A stretch of 44,715 nt of DNA from an uncultured Bacteroides sp. (GTDB lineage Bacteria > Bacteroidota > Bacteroidia > Bacteroidales > Bacteroidaceae). This document shows positions 24,106-32,392 of this stretch, in pieces. Both the position numbers and the translations under genes were made by a program. The DNA is taken from contig CALUOT010000021.1 of NCBI GenBank assembly GCA_944322355.1, positions 1 to 44,715 of the forward strand, written 5' to 3'. The stretch's first letter is position 1. Each line of letters starts with the position of its first letter. The notes beneath the pieces are model-generated. The model saw nothing but the letters and a program-made list of their open reading frames with translations. It searched no databases and had not been told where the DNA came from.

Positions 24106-25293
24106 ATGTATGGTAAAATGAAAGACTATCTGGAACAGACACTTGCCGAGCTACATAAAGCCGGCCTGTATAAAGAAGAACGCCTCATCGAAAGTCCTCA
24201 GCAAGCCGAAATCCTGGTGAAAGGAGAAACCGTCTTGAACTTCTGCGCCAACAACTATCTGGGCCTGTCCAACCATCCACGGCTCATCGAAGCCGCCAAA
24301 AAAATGATGGAACGCCGAGGCTACGGCATGTCGTCCGTCCGCTTCATCTGCGGGACACAAGACATCCACAAAGAACTGGAAGCAGCCATATCCGACTACT
24401 TCCACACGGAAGACACCATTCTTTATGCTGCCTGCTTCGATGCCAACGGAGGTGTGTTCGAACCCCTGTTCACCGAAGAAGATGCCATCATCTCCGATGC
24501 CCTGAACCATGCTTCCATCATCGACGGAGTGCGCTTGTGCAAGGCTAAACGCTATCGCTACGCCAATGCCGACATGGCCGACCTCGAACGCTGCCTGCAA
24601 GAAGCACAAGCCCAACGCTTCCGCATCATAGTCACCGACGGAGTCTTCTCCATGGATGGCAATGTAGCTCCCATGGACCGCATCTGCGAACTGGCCGAAA
24701 AGTATGACGCGCTCGTCATGGTGGACGAATCGCACTCGGCAGGCGTTGTAGGCGCCACAGGCCACGGCGTGAGCGAACTGTACCAGACCTACGGACGCAT
24801 CGACATCTATACCGGCACCCTCGGCAAGGCATTCGGAGGAGCTTTGGGAGGATTCACCACCGGACGAAAGGAAATCATCGACATGCTGCGTCAACGGAGC
24901 CGACCCTACCTCTTCTCCAACTCCTTGGCACCGGCGGTCATCGGCGCCAGCCTCGAAGTGTTCCGCATGCTGAAAGAGAACAACGACCTGCACGACAAGC
25001 TGGTGGAAAACGTCAACTACTTCCGCGACCGGATGATGGAAGCCGGATTCGACATCAAACCCACCCAGAGCGCCATCTGTGCCGTCATGCTCTACGACGC
25101 ACCCCTCTCGCAGAAGTTCGCCGCCCGCATGCAGGAAGAAGGCATCTACGTCACCGGTTTCTACTACCCCGTAGTGCCCAAGGGACAAGCCCGCATCCGT
25201 GTGCAACTCTCGGCCGGACACGAACGAGCCCACCTCGACAAGTGCATCCAAGCCTTCATCAAAGTGGGTAAGGAACTGGGCGTGCTGAAATGA
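24106..25293 (+). CDS. kbl: Glycine C-acetyltransferase (2-amino-3-ketobutyrate CoA ligase)
   Basis: 395 residues. It is a PLP-dependent alpha-oxoamine synthase that converts 2-amino-3-oxobutyrate and CoA to glycine and acetyl-CoA. The start at 24106 (MYGKMKDYLEQ) fits the family; the frame is open further upstream to 23986 but that part is not family-like. Signatures: NFCANNYLGLSNHP, DGVFSMDGN, DESHSAGVVG, and the PLP lysine in YTGTLGKAFGGALGG. It diverges from the threonine dehydrogenase gene, so the pair forms the complete threonine-to-glycine route. GC content rises along the gene. Confidence 0.96.
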   Translation: MYGKMKDYLEQTLAELHKAGLYKEERLIESPQQAEILVKGETVLNFCANNYLGLSNHPRLIEAAKKMMERRGYGMSSVRFICGTQDIHKELEAAISDYFHTEDTILYAACFDANGGVFEPLFTEEDAIISDALNHASIIDGVRLCKAKRYRYANADMADLERCLQEAQAQRFRIIVTDGVFSMDGNVAPMDRICELAEKYDALVMVDESHSAGVVGATGHGVSELYQTYGRIDIYTGTLGKAFGGALGGFTTGRKEIIDMLRQRSRPYLFSNSLAPAVIGASLEVFRMLKENNDLHDKLVENVNYFRDRMMEAGFDIKPTQSAICAVMLYDAPLSQKFAARMQEEGIYVTGFYYPVVPKGQARIRVQLSAGHERAHLDKCIQAFIKVGKELGVLK

Positions 25294-25303
25294 GAACAAG
25301 AAA

Positions 25304-25329
25304 GGGACAAGGCTTCGCGGCCTTGTCCC
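25304..25329. terminator. Hairpin between converging kbl and ftnA
   Basis: A perfect 10-bp stem (GGGACAAGGC and complement) with a 6-base loop, 10 bases after the kbl stop. There is no clear T run on the plus strand. Confidence 0.6.
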
Positions 25330-25357
25330 TCCCACATAAACATAAACGGAAAAATAG

Positions 25358-25840
25358 TTATTGGCGTTCGCCTAACTTAGAATCTACGTAGTAAAGATTG
25401 TTGTTGCCCGCACGCTTAATCATCTCCACAATGCCCGAAGCCGTGGCTTCCTCTTCTACCTGCTCGCGGACGAAGCCCCACAAGAAGTCCTGCGTAGCCT
25501 TATCCTTCTCGGCAGCAGCCACGTCAACCAGCCCGTCAATCATCTTCGACACGCGGCATTCGTGCTCATACACCTGCTCGAACACCTCCAGCGGCGTACC
25601 GAAATCGTTCGGCACCACGTCTATCTTGTCCACCTTGGCAGCACCACCCCGCTTGATGATGTACGAAGCCATCTCGAACGCATGTTCATGCTCCTCGAAC
25701 GACTGCTTCTTCAACCAATTGGCCATTCCGTTATACCCCTCTTTCTCCATGAAGAAAGACATTGCCAGATAAAGGTTAGCAGACCACATCTCGGCAGTAA
25801 TCTGCTCGTTAATCGCATTTTGTAATCTTTCGGTTATCAT
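25358..25840 (-). CDS. ftnA: Bacterial ferritin
   Basis: 160 residues, a four-helix bundle non-haem ferritin that oxidises and stores iron in a 24-subunit shell. All ferroxidase-centre residues are in place: Glu17, Glu50, His53, Glu94 and Gln127, with Glu130 also conserved. The start at 25840 (MITERLQNAINEQ) matches the family; the same frame continues open upstream through the next gene in a non-family reading and is not used. A very good two-part promoter lies 33 bases upstream. It converges with kbl. Confidence 0.96.
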   Translation of the reverse strand: MITERLQNAINEQITAEMWSANLYLAMSFFMEKEGYNGMANWLKKQSFEEHEHAFEMASYIIKRGGAAKVDKIDVVPNDFGTPLEVFEQVYEHECRVSKMIDGLVDVAAAEKDKATQDFLWGFVREQVEEEATASGIVEMIKRAGNNNLYYVDSKLGERQ

Positions 25841-25872
25841 ACCACTTAAACTATTTAAAATTGAAACCGGTA

Positions 25873-25901
25873 CAAAAGTACACAGAAAACACATAGGGCA
25901 A
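25873..25901 (-). promoter_or_regulatory. ftnA: Promoter of ftnA
   Basis: On the minus strand TTG (25899-25901) is followed after 18 bases by TACTTTTG (25873-25880), a full -7 match, 33 bases upstream of the start. Confidence 0.65.
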
Positions 25902-25917
25902 GCGTTTATAACATTAT

Positions 25918-26553
25918 TTAATCCTCCGTCCGCTTCACGTAGACGCGGTGCGTGCGGCCGCCATACGTGCCGATACCCGAACCGGGCGTGTCGCGCCAAC
26001 GCCGCAGCTCCCGGCCAGCCGTCGTCCGGCTCAGCCCCGTCAGGGCCGCGTACGTGTCGATGTGCAGCCACGGGTTCGTCTCCAGGTAGCGCTGCGCCAT
26101 GGCCAGACGCTCCTCGGACGTGTAGGGCGACACCTGCCGGGCGAACTTCTGCGGCGAGCGCACCAGGCGGCACGACGCGTCGACGTCGGCGACGAGCTGC
26201 TTGTCGGGGCGGAACCGCACGCTGCCCACCCGGATGCTGGCGGCATTGCGCTTCGTCCCGCTGCCGTCCGGCTCCTCGCGCTCGGCCCCCGGCTTCAGCG
26301 CCAGCCCGGGCGTGAAGGTGCCGATGCCTTCGAGCTTGACCGACTTGCCGTTGGCCATCATCCACACCAGCCCGCTGCGTAGCACCTCGAGCGCTCCCTT
26401 CAGCTCGGCCGGAGGGTACGTCGTATGCTTGGCGGCGAAGCGCAGCAGCTCGTCCGTGCCGCACTGCTCTTTGATAATCATTCGCGGATAGGTCAGTCGT
26501 TTGCCCTCCTCGTGGAGGTCGTCCATCTCCTGCATCGTATATTCTGCTGCCAT
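25918..26553 (-). CDS. HU-family DNA-binding protein with added C-terminal domain
   Basis: 211 residues. Residues 1-135 form an HU-like domain of the Bacteroidetes long type, with the signature VKLEGIGTFTPGL at 72-84 and a basic KRNAASIRVGSVRFRP strand pair. Residues about 143-211 add a second part with a helical TSEERLAMAQRYL segment, a helix-turn-helix-like TYAALTGLSRTTAGRELRRW and a short beta tail (GGRTHRVYVKR), suggesting a second DNA-binding unit. It probably binds and bends DNA. The gene is strikingly GC-rich compared with its neighbours ftnA and the intergenic DNA. No standard -7 element is visible upstream, where array D lies 85-168 bases away. Confidence 0.8.
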   Translation of the reverse strand: MAAEYTMQEMDDLHEEGKRLTYPRMIIKEQCGTDELLRFAAKHTTYPPAELKGALEVLRSGLVWMMANGKSVKLEGIGTFTPGLALKPGAEREEPDGSGTKRNAASIRVGSVRFRPDKQLVADVDASCRLVRSPQKFARQVSPYTSEERLAMAQRYLETNPWLHIDTYAALTGLSRTTAGRELRRWRDTPGSGIGTYGGRTHRVYVKRTED

Positions 26554-26637
26554 CTGGATGTAAAGTTTAATACGTCTTTATCTAAAGTTATCTGTATCGA
26601 TATGAAAAGTTGAATGGATCAAGATTCATTCTCTGAT

Positions 26638-26721
26638 TCACAGTGTGAATTAATTAAATCACAGTGTGAATTAGTTAGTTCACAGTGTGGTCTAATTAGT
26701 TCACAGTGTGAACTACAGATT
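26638..26721. repeat. Tandem array D: four units, exact 21-base period
   Basis: Units start at 26638, 26659, 26680 and 26701. Each begins with an identical 10-base core TCACAGTGTG; with flanking bases most form the dyad TTCACA-G-TGTGAA or close to it. The other 11 bases are AT-rich and variable. The array sits between the divergent HU-type gene and pheS. The core is the same motif as in array C. Confidence 0.85.
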
Positions 26722-26784
26722 TCCCATTGGCAAAGATAAGTATTTCCATAGACATAGGCAAGTCTGGAACAGGATGATTTGAAC

Positions 26785-26905
26785 TTTTCCTCCGCGGGCG
26801 GAGGGGATGGCCCGCAGTTGGCAGGGGGACGAGGTCTCCCCGCAGCCCCGCCCCCTTGTCCACTGAGACGGCACCGGGCATCGCCTTGCGCATGGCGTGA
26901 GAAAG
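26785..26905. other. GC-rich intergenic island upstream of pheS
   Basis: About 120 bases of strongly GC-rich sequence between AT-rich flanks. It contains the hairpin CCTCCGC-GG-GCGGAGG (26789-26804) and several interleaved G-run/C-run complementarities. Reading frames across it give low-complexity Pro/Arg/Gly-rich peptides without family resemblance, so it is more likely a structured RNA or a dispersed repeat than a gene. Confidence 0.4.
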
Positions 26906-26936
26906 ATTCTTCATTCTTCATTCTTCATTCTTCATT
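26906..26936. repeat. Heptamer microsatellite, four copies of ATTCTTC
   Basis: Four perfect copies from 26906 to 26933 plus a partial ATT. The repeat covers the region where the -33 element of pheS should be. Confidence 0.9.
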
Positions 26937-26944
26937 AAAAAGCG

Positions 26945-26952
26945 TATCTTTG
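26945..26952 (+). promoter_or_regulatory. pheS: Putative -7 element of pheS
   Basis: TATCTTTG exactly fits TAnnTTTG, 41 bases upstream of the pheS start. The expected -33 position falls in the ATTCTTC repeat. Confidence 0.6.
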
Positions 26953-26993
26953 CCCTCGTTTTTTGGAATGTAAACAAAGATAACAAGACCGAT

Positions 26994-28028
26994 ATGATAG
27001 CAAGAATCGAAGCGCTTCTGCAAGAAGTAGAAGCCATGAAGGCGAGCAGCGCCGACGAACTGGAGGCACTGCGCATCAAGTACCTGAGTAAGAAGGGAGC
27101 CATCAACGAGCTGATGGCCGACTTCCGCAACGTCCCCGCCGAGCAGAAGAAGGTGGTGGGCATGAAGCTGAACGAGCTGAAGAGCAAGGCGCAGGAGAAG
27201 ATAGCCGCGCTGAAGGAGGTGTTCGAAAGTCGGGACACGGGCCTGGACGAGCTGGACCTGACGCGCACGGCTTATCCCGTGGAGCTGGGCACGCGTCATC
27301 CGCTGTCCATCGTGCGGGGCGAAATCATCGACATCTTTGCCCGCATGGGTTTCAACATTGCCGACGGGCCCGAGGTGGAGGACGACTTGCACGTGTACAC
27401 GAAGCTGAACTTTGCGGCCGACCATCCGGCACGCGACATGCAGGACACGTTCTTCGTGGAGGTGAACGAAAACGATGTCACCAAGAACATCATCCTGCGC
27501 TCGCACACCAGCAGCGTGCAGGTGCGCACCATGGAGCACGCGCAGCCGCCCATCCGCATCATCTGTCCGGGACGTGTGTACCGCAACGAGGCCATCAGCT
27601 ACCGGGCGCACTGCTTCTTCCACCAGGTGGAGGGCTTGTACGTAGACAAAGGCGTATCGTTCACGGACTTGAAGCAGGTGTTGCTGCTCTTTGCCCGCGA
27701 GATGTTTGGCAGTGACACGAAGATCCGCTTGCGCCCGTCTTACTTCCCCTTCACGGAGCCCAGTGCGGAGATGGACATCAGCTGCAACATCTGCGGCGGA
27801 CGGGGTTGCCCCTTCTGCAAGGGCACGGGCTGGGTGGAAATCCTGGGCTGCGGCATGGTGGACCCCAACGTGCTGGAGGCTTGCGGCATCGACAGCCGGG
27901 TGTATAGCGGCTATGCGCTGGGCATGGGCATCGAGCGCATCACGAACTTGAAGTATCAGGTGAAGGACCTCCGCCTGTTCTCGGAGAATGACACGCGCTT
28001 CCTGCGTGAGTTTGAAGCAGCTTATTGA
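26994..28028 (+). CDS. pheS: Phenylalanine-tRNA ligase alpha subunit
   Basis: 344 residues. N-terminal coiled-coil tRNA-binding arm (about 1-85), then the class II aminoacyl-tRNA synthetase core. Visible are RHPLSIV, the motif 2 region CPGRVYRNEAISYRAH, and motif 3 GMGIERITNL. A cysteine-rich insert (CNICGGRGCPFC) between motifs 2 and 3 is a zinc-knuckle-like feature seen in many bacterial PheS proteins. It is the partner of PheT, whose gene is about 21 kb to the left on the opposite strand. The stop codon overlaps the start of the next gene (TGATG), so translation is coupled to an MFS transporter. Confidence 0.97.
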   Translation: MIARIEALLQEVEAMKASSADELEALRIKYLSKKGAINELMADFRNVPAEQKKVVGMKLNELKSKAQEKIAALKEVFESRDTGLDELDLTRTAYPVELGTRHPLSIVRGEIIDIFARMGFNIADGPEVEDDLHVYTKLNFAADHPARDMQDTFFVEVNENDVTKNIILRSHTSSVQVRTMEHAQPPIRIICPGRVYRNEAISYRAHCFFHQVEGLYVDKGVSFTDLKQVLLLFAREMFGSDTKIRLRPSYFPFTEPSAEMDISCNICGGRGCPFCKGTGWVEILGCGMVDPNVLEACGIDSRVYSGYALGMGIERITNLKYQVKDLRLFSENDTRFLREFEAAY

Positions 28029-29224
28029 TGAAAGACCGGCTTGTCACTCCCAGCTATTGCCTGATATTGGCGGCCAACTTTTTGCTTTACTTTGGCTTCT
28101 GGCTGCTGATCCCGGTGCTTCCTTTCTATCTGTCGGAGGCGTTCGGAGCGGGGACTTCGGTCATCGGCATCATCCTTTCGTGCTACACAGTGGCGGCTTT
28201 GTGCATCCGTCCGTTTTCGGGCTATCTGCTCGACACGTTCTCGCGCAAGCCGCTCTACCTGGTGGCTTACTTTGTGTTCATGGGCATGTTTGCGGGCTAC
28301 ATGCTGGCAGGTACGCTTGCTTTGTTCATTCTGTTCCGCGTGGTGCATGGCGTGTCGTTCGGCATGGTGACAGTGGGAGGCAACACGATGGTGATTGACA
28401 TCATGCCTTCCTCGCGCCGTGGCGAGGGGCTGGGCTACTATGGCTTGTCGAACAACATTGCCATGGCCGTGGGGCCAATGTCGGGGCTTTTCCTGCACGA
28501 TGCGGGCGTGGGCTATGTCAGCATTTTCGGCTATGCGCTGTGTTCGTGCCTGGCGGGCTTCTGCTGCGCCAGCTTGGTGAAGGCACCCTACAAGCCTCCC
28601 GTGAAGCGTGCCCCCGTGTCGCTCGACCGCTTCATCCTGCTGAAGGGCTTGCCGGCGGGCGTCAGCCTGCTGATGCTCTCCGTGCCCTACGGCATGACGA
28701 CGAACTATGTGGCGATGTATGCGCGGCAGATAGGCATCGACGTGACGACAGGGTTGTTCTTCACGTTCATGGCAGCGGGCATGGCCATCTCACGCATCTT
28801 TTCGGGGAAGGTGGTGGATCACGGCAAAGTGACGCAGGTCATCTCGGCAGGGCTGTACATCGTCATCGCCAGCTTCTTCCTGCTGTCGGGCTGTGTCTAC
28901 TTCATCCGGTGGGATGCCAGCGTCTGCACGTACGTATTCTTCGCCGTGGCACTGATGCTGGGTGTAGGATTCGGCATCATGTTTCCGGCCTACAACACGT
29001 TGTTCGTCAACCTGGCTCCCAACAACCAACGCGGCACGGCCACTTCGACCTACCTCACGTCGTGGGACGTAGGCATCGGCATCGGTATGTTGCTGGGCGG
29101 CTACATAGCCGAGGTCAGCACGTTCGACAAAGCCTATCTGACGGGTGCCTGCCTGACGGTTGTCTCCACGATTTACTTTAACCGCAAGGTCGTCCCCCAC
29201 TATCAACAAAACAAGCTACGATGA
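28028..29224 (+). CDS. Major facilitator superfamily transporter
   Basis: 398 residues from the ATG at 28028, with about 12 hydrophobic segments. Typical MFS features include the loop 2-3 motif (GYLLDTFSRKPLYL, a G-x3-D-x2-S-R-K-P form of motif A), RVVHGVSFGM in helix 4 (motif B-like) and GLGYYGLSNNIAMAVGP in helix 5 (antiporter motif C-like). These point to a drug/metabolite proton antiporter of the DHA1 type, inner membrane, substrate unknown. Both ends overlap neighbours: 1 base with pheS and 4 bases with nth (ATGA), so the three genes form a tight operon. Confidence 0.9.
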   Translation: MKDRLVTPSYCLILAANFLLYFGFWLLIPVLPFYLSEAFGAGTSVIGIILSCYTVAALCIRPFSGYLLDTFSRKPLYLVAYFVFMGMFAGYMLAGTLALFILFRVVHGVSFGMVTVGGNTMVIDIMPSSRRGEGLGYYGLSNNIAMAVGPMSGLFLHDAGVGYVSIFGYALCSCLAGFCCASLVKAPYKPPVKRAPVSLDRFILLKGLPAGVSLLMLSVPYGMTTNYVAMYARQIGIDVTTGLFFTFMAAGMAISRIFSGKVVDHGKVTQVISAGLYIVIASFFLLSGCVYFIRWDASVCTYVFFAVALMLGVGFGIMFPAYNTLFVNLAPNNQRGTATSTYLTSWDVGIGIGMLLGGYIAEVSTFDKAYLTGACLTVVSTIYFNRKVVPHYQQNKLR

Positions 29225-29889
29225 AAAAGAAAGAACGTTATGAGAAGGTATTGGCTTGGTTTCGGGCCAACCGTCCGGTGGCCGAAACGGAGTTACACTA
29301 TGACAGCCCCTTCCACCTGCTGATAGCCGTCATTCTCTCGGCGCAATGCACGGACAAGCGGGTCAACTTGGTTACTCCTCCGCTTTTTGCCGACTTCCCC
29401 ACACCCGAGGCCTTGGCTGCTACGCCCCCCGAGGTCATCTTCGAGTACATCCGCAGCGTTTCTTATCCGAACAACAAAGCCAAGCATCTGGTTGGCATGG
29501 CGCGTATGCTGGTCGAGCAATTCGGCAGCCAAGTACCCGACACGTTGGACGATTTGCTCAAGCTGCCCGGCGTAGGTCGAAAGACGGCCAACGTCATACA
29601 GTCGGTTGTGTTCAACAAAGCAGCTATGGCTGTTGATACACACGTTTTTCGTGTCAGTCATCGTCTGGGGTTGGTAGATGATCGTTGTACCACGCCGCTT
29701 AGTGTGGAACGGGAGTTGACGAAACACATTCCTGAGGCTGACATTCCTATTGCCCATCATTGGCTCATCTTGCACGGGCGCTACACATGCCAAGCCCGTA
29801 CACCGGGGTGCGACGGCTGCGGTCTACGGTTGATGTGTAAATATTACTGCGATAAATATAAAGTAAGCAAAGAAGCCGATAAAAAGTAA
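29221..29889 (+). CDS. nth: Endonuclease III (DNA glycosylase/AP lyase)
   Basis: 222 residues. It removes oxidised pyrimidines and cuts abasic sites in base excision repair. The helix-hairpin-helix LPGVGRKTANVI carries the catalytic Lys, and VDTHVFRVSHRLGL carries the catalytic Asp. The C-terminal iron-sulfur loop has the exact C-x6-C-x2-C-x5-C spacing (CQARTPGCDGCGLRLMC). It overlaps the MFS gene by 4 bases. It ends 103 bases before pgk, which has its own promoter. Confidence 0.96.
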   Translation: MKKKERYEKVLAWFRANRPVAETELHYDSPFHLLIAVILSAQCTDKRVNLVTPPLFADFPTPEALAATPPEVIFEYIRSVSYPNNKAKHLVGMARMLVEQFGSQVPDTLDDLLKLPGVGRKTANVIQSVVFNKAAMAVDTHVFRVSHRLGLVDDRCTTPLSVERELTKHIPEADIPIAHHWLILHGRYTCQARTPGCDGCGLRLMCKYYCDKYKVSKEADKK

Positions 29890-29932
29890 AAATAAATGCC
29901 CCCTTGCATGAGCGTGGAAAAGAAAATAATGC

Positions 29933-29940
29933 TAACTTTG
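29933..29940 (+). promoter_or_regulatory. pgk: Putative -7 element of pgk
   Basis: TAACTTTG exactly fits TAnnTTTG, 52 bases upstream of the pgk start. The nearest TTG (29904) is at a longer than usual spacing of 26 bases. Confidence 0.5.
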
Positions 29941-29992
29941 CAGGCGTGTAAATGGAACAACAGGAAATAACACTTTTTAAATTAATATAGTT

Positions 29993-31249
29993 ATGACGAT
30001 TGATCAATTTAACTTTGCCGGAAAAAAGGCATTCGTTCGCGTGGACTTCAATGTGCCTCTGGACGAGAATTTCAACATCACCGATGATACTCGTATGCGT
30101 GCTGCTCTTCCTACGTTGAAGAAGATAGTGGCCGATGGCGGTAGCATCATCATTGGTTCACATCTGGGTCGTCCGAAAGGCGTGACAGACAAGTATTCAT
30201 TAAAACATATCCTGAAGCATCTGGAAGAACTGCTGGGTACCCCCGTACAATTTGCAAGCGACTGTGTAAGTGAAGAAGCTGCTGCCAAAGCCGCTGCCTT
30301 AGGCGCAGGTGAAGTGTTGCTGCTCGAGAACCTCCGCTTCTATGCCGAGGAAGAAGGTAAGCCGCGCGGCTTGGCCGACGACGCCACGGACGAGGAAAAG
30401 GCCGCAGCCAAGAAAGCCGTGAAAGAAAGCCAAAAGGAGTTTACGAAGAAGTTGGCTTCGTATGCAGATTGCTATGTTAACGATGCCTTCGGCACCGCCC
30501 ATCGTGCCCACGCCTCTACGGCGCTGATCGCCCAATATTTCGACAAAGACCACAAGATGTTTGGCTACCTGATGGAGAAGGAAGTGAAAGCCGTCGATAA
30601 GGTACTGAACGACATCCACCGCCCCTTCACAGCCATCATGGGTGGCTCAAAGGTTTCTTCCAAGATCGAAATCATCGAAAACCTGCTGAACAAGGTGGAC
30701 AACCTGATCATTACCGGTGGTATGACCTATACGTTTACTAAAGCTTTGGGTGGTAAGATCGGCCTTTCTATCTGTGAGGATGACAAACAGGATTTAGCAT
30801 TGGAATTGATACAGAAAGCTAAAGACAAGGGTGTTAACTTGGTATTGGCTACCGATGCTAAGATTGCCGACTCGTTCTCGAACGATGCCAACACGCAATT
30901 CTGCAAGGTGAACGAAATCCCCGACGGATGGGAAGGTTTAGATATTGGCCCTGAAAGTGAGAAGATTTTTGCCGATGTCATCAAGAGTTCGAAGACTATC
31001 CTGTGGAATGGTCCCACCGGCGTATTCGAATTCGAGAACTTCACCCATGGTTCACGTGCCGTAGGCGAGGCTATCGTCGAAGCTACGAAGAATGGTGCCT
31101 TCTCGCTGGTAGGTGGAGGTGACTCCGTCGCTTGTGTGAATAAGTTTGGCTTGGCCGGTGGCGTTTCTTACGTATCGACTGGTGGTGGCGCATTGCTCGA
31201 AGCTATCGAAGGCAAAGTGCTGCCGGGTATTGCTGCCATTAATGAATAA
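29993..31249 (+). CDS. pgk: Phosphoglycerate kinase
   Basis: 418 residues, standard length. It transfers phosphate between 1,3-bisphosphoglycerate and ADP in glycolysis. Visible signatures: the N-terminal [22 protein letters not shown], the LLLENLRFY segment, [22 protein letters not shown], and the C-terminal nucleotide-binding [14 protein letters not shown] monocistronic unit: own -7 element upstream and a strong terminator 30 bases past the stop. Confidence 0.98.
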   Translation: MTIDQFNFAGKKAFVRVDFNVPLDENFNITDDTRMRAALPTLKKIVADGGSIIIGSHLGRPKGVTDKYSLKHILKHLEELLGTPVQFASDCVSEEAAAKAAALGAGEVLLLENLRFYAEEEGKPRGLADDATDEEKAAAKKAVKESQKEFTKKLASYADCYVNDAFGTAHRAHASTALIAQYFDKDHKMFGYLMEKEVKAVDKVLNDIHRPFTAIMGGSKVSSKIEIIENLLNKVDNLIITGGMTYTFTKALGGKIGLSICEDDKQDLALELIQKAKDKGVNLVLATDAKIADSFSNDANTQFCKVNEIPDGWEGLDIGPESEKIFADVIKSSKTILWNGPTGVFEFENFTHGSRAVGEAIVEATKNGAFSLVGGGDSVACVNKFGLAGGVSYVSTGGGALLEAIEGKVLPGIAAINE

Positions 31250-31278
31250 GTACGAACAACATTATTCATCAATTAATG

Positions 31279-31316
31279 AAGGCAGCCCGATGCCGTATCG
31301 GGTTGCCTTCTGTCTT
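31279..31316 (+). terminator. Terminator after pgk
   Basis: AAGGCAGCCCGAT pairs with ATCGGGTTGCCTT (one G-T wobble) around a 5-base loop, followed by CTGTCTTT. It ends just before the porin start. Confidence 0.85.
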
Positions 31317-31328
31317 TCAAACTCATCT

Positions 31329-32366
31329 ATGAGAAAACTATGGATTCTCCTGTTGGCATGTGGCCTCACGAGCCACCTCAGCGCCCAGGAAAAACAACCC
31401 CAAAACACACTGCACAACGTAGTCAACACGCTAAAAGAACGCATTACGCTGGAAGGATATCTCCAGTTGGGATATACATACGACGACCTCGAGTCGAACA
31501 AGACGAATACGTTCGACATCAAACGTGCCATCCTGATGGCGCGAGGCAAGATCACCGACCGCTGGTCGTGCTACTTCATGTTCAGCCTAGCCAACAGCCC
31601 CAAAATATTGGAAGCTTACACGGAGTATCACTTCCTACCTGGACTCTCCGTCCGTGTCGGTGAGTTCAAAACCATGTACACGCTTGAAAACCCAATGTCA
31701 CCCAGCACGCTCGAACTGATCAATGTCAACTCGCAAGCCACCAACTACCTGGCCGGCTACAACGGCAGCGACCCCCTCTATGGTTCGAGTACGGGACGAG
31801 ATTTGGGACTGATGATATACGGTGACTTGTTTAAGCAACTGCTCAGCTACAAGTTGGCAGTTATGAACGGACAAGGAATCAACCAGAAAGACGGCAACAA
31901 GCAGAAGGATATCGTAGGCAACCTGGTCATCAACCCGCTGAAGTGGCTCTCGGTGGGAGGCTCTTTTATCAAAGGTAAGGGTTGTGCCGTGGGAACATCG
32001 GAAGTAAATCCCGATATCCAGGTGGGGGATAACTATACACGCAACCGTTGGGCAGCCGGCGTCAAAGTGACGCTGAAGCAATTGGAACTACGCTCGGAAT
32101 ACTTGGCTGGAAAGGACGGTGAAGTGAAGAGCGCAGGCTACTATGCTACGACAGCTGTCCACGTATTGCCCCGGTTCGATGTAATTGCTTCGTACGACTA
32201 TTTCAACAAGAATAAAGCGACGGATGCCAAGCAAACCAACTACGTGGCTGGTGTGCAATGGTGGTTTTACCCGAAATGCCGTCTACAAGTGCAGTACACT
32301 TATTGCGACCGGCATCTGGGAGCGAATTCCAATCTGTTGCAAACTCAACTTCAAGTACGTTTCTGA
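31329..32366 (+). CDS. Outer membrane porin (phosphate-selective porin O/P-like)
   Basis: 345 residues from the ATG at 31329 (MRKLWILLLACG). A signal peptide ends near SHLSAQ; an LLAC sequence within it resembles a lipobox, but the porin context favours ordinary signal peptidase cleavage. The mature protein has alternating beta strands: LEGYLQLGYTYDD, FDIKRAILMARGKI, SCYFMFSLANSPKILEAYTEY, and a C-terminal strand ending QTQLQVRF, as in the OprO/OprP-type porins of Bacteroidetes. It probably forms a 16-strand diffusion channel. The frame is open upstream into pgk, which is not used. It is followed after 26 bases by the TPR gene. Confidence 0.82.
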   Translation: MRKLWILLLACGLTSHLSAQEKQPQNTLHNVVNTLKERITLEGYLQLGYTYDDLESNKTNTFDIKRAILMARGKITDRWSCYFMFSLANSPKILEAYTEYHFLPGLSVRVGEFKTMYTLENPMSPSTLELINVNSQATNYLAGYNGSDPLYGSSTGRDLGLMIYGDLFKQLLSYKLAVMNGQGINQKDGNKQKDIVGNLVINPLKWLSVGGSFIKGKGCAVGTSEVNPDIQVGDNYTRNRWAAGVKVTLKQLELRSEYLAGKDGEVKSAGYYATTAVHVLPRFDVIASYDYFNKNKATDAKQTNYVAGVQWWFYPKCRLQVQYTYCDRHLGANSNLLQTQLQVRF

Positions 32367-32392
32367 CCTTATATAAAAAACTATCCTCAACA

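Noticed and set aside
25841-26464. N-terminal extension of ferritin through the HU-type gene
   Set aside because: The extension is an Arg/Ala-rich shadow of the GC-rich HU-type gene; the ferritin family start and a good promoter place the true start at 25840.
26619-26921. Pro/Gly/Arg-rich frames over the GC-rich island upstream of pheS
   Set aside because: Low complexity, part of the frame is array D, and there is no start context or homology pattern.
31146-31328. Longer porin reading frame beginning inside pgk
   Set aside because: It overlaps pgk and the pgk terminator, and the signal peptide begins at the ATG at 31329.
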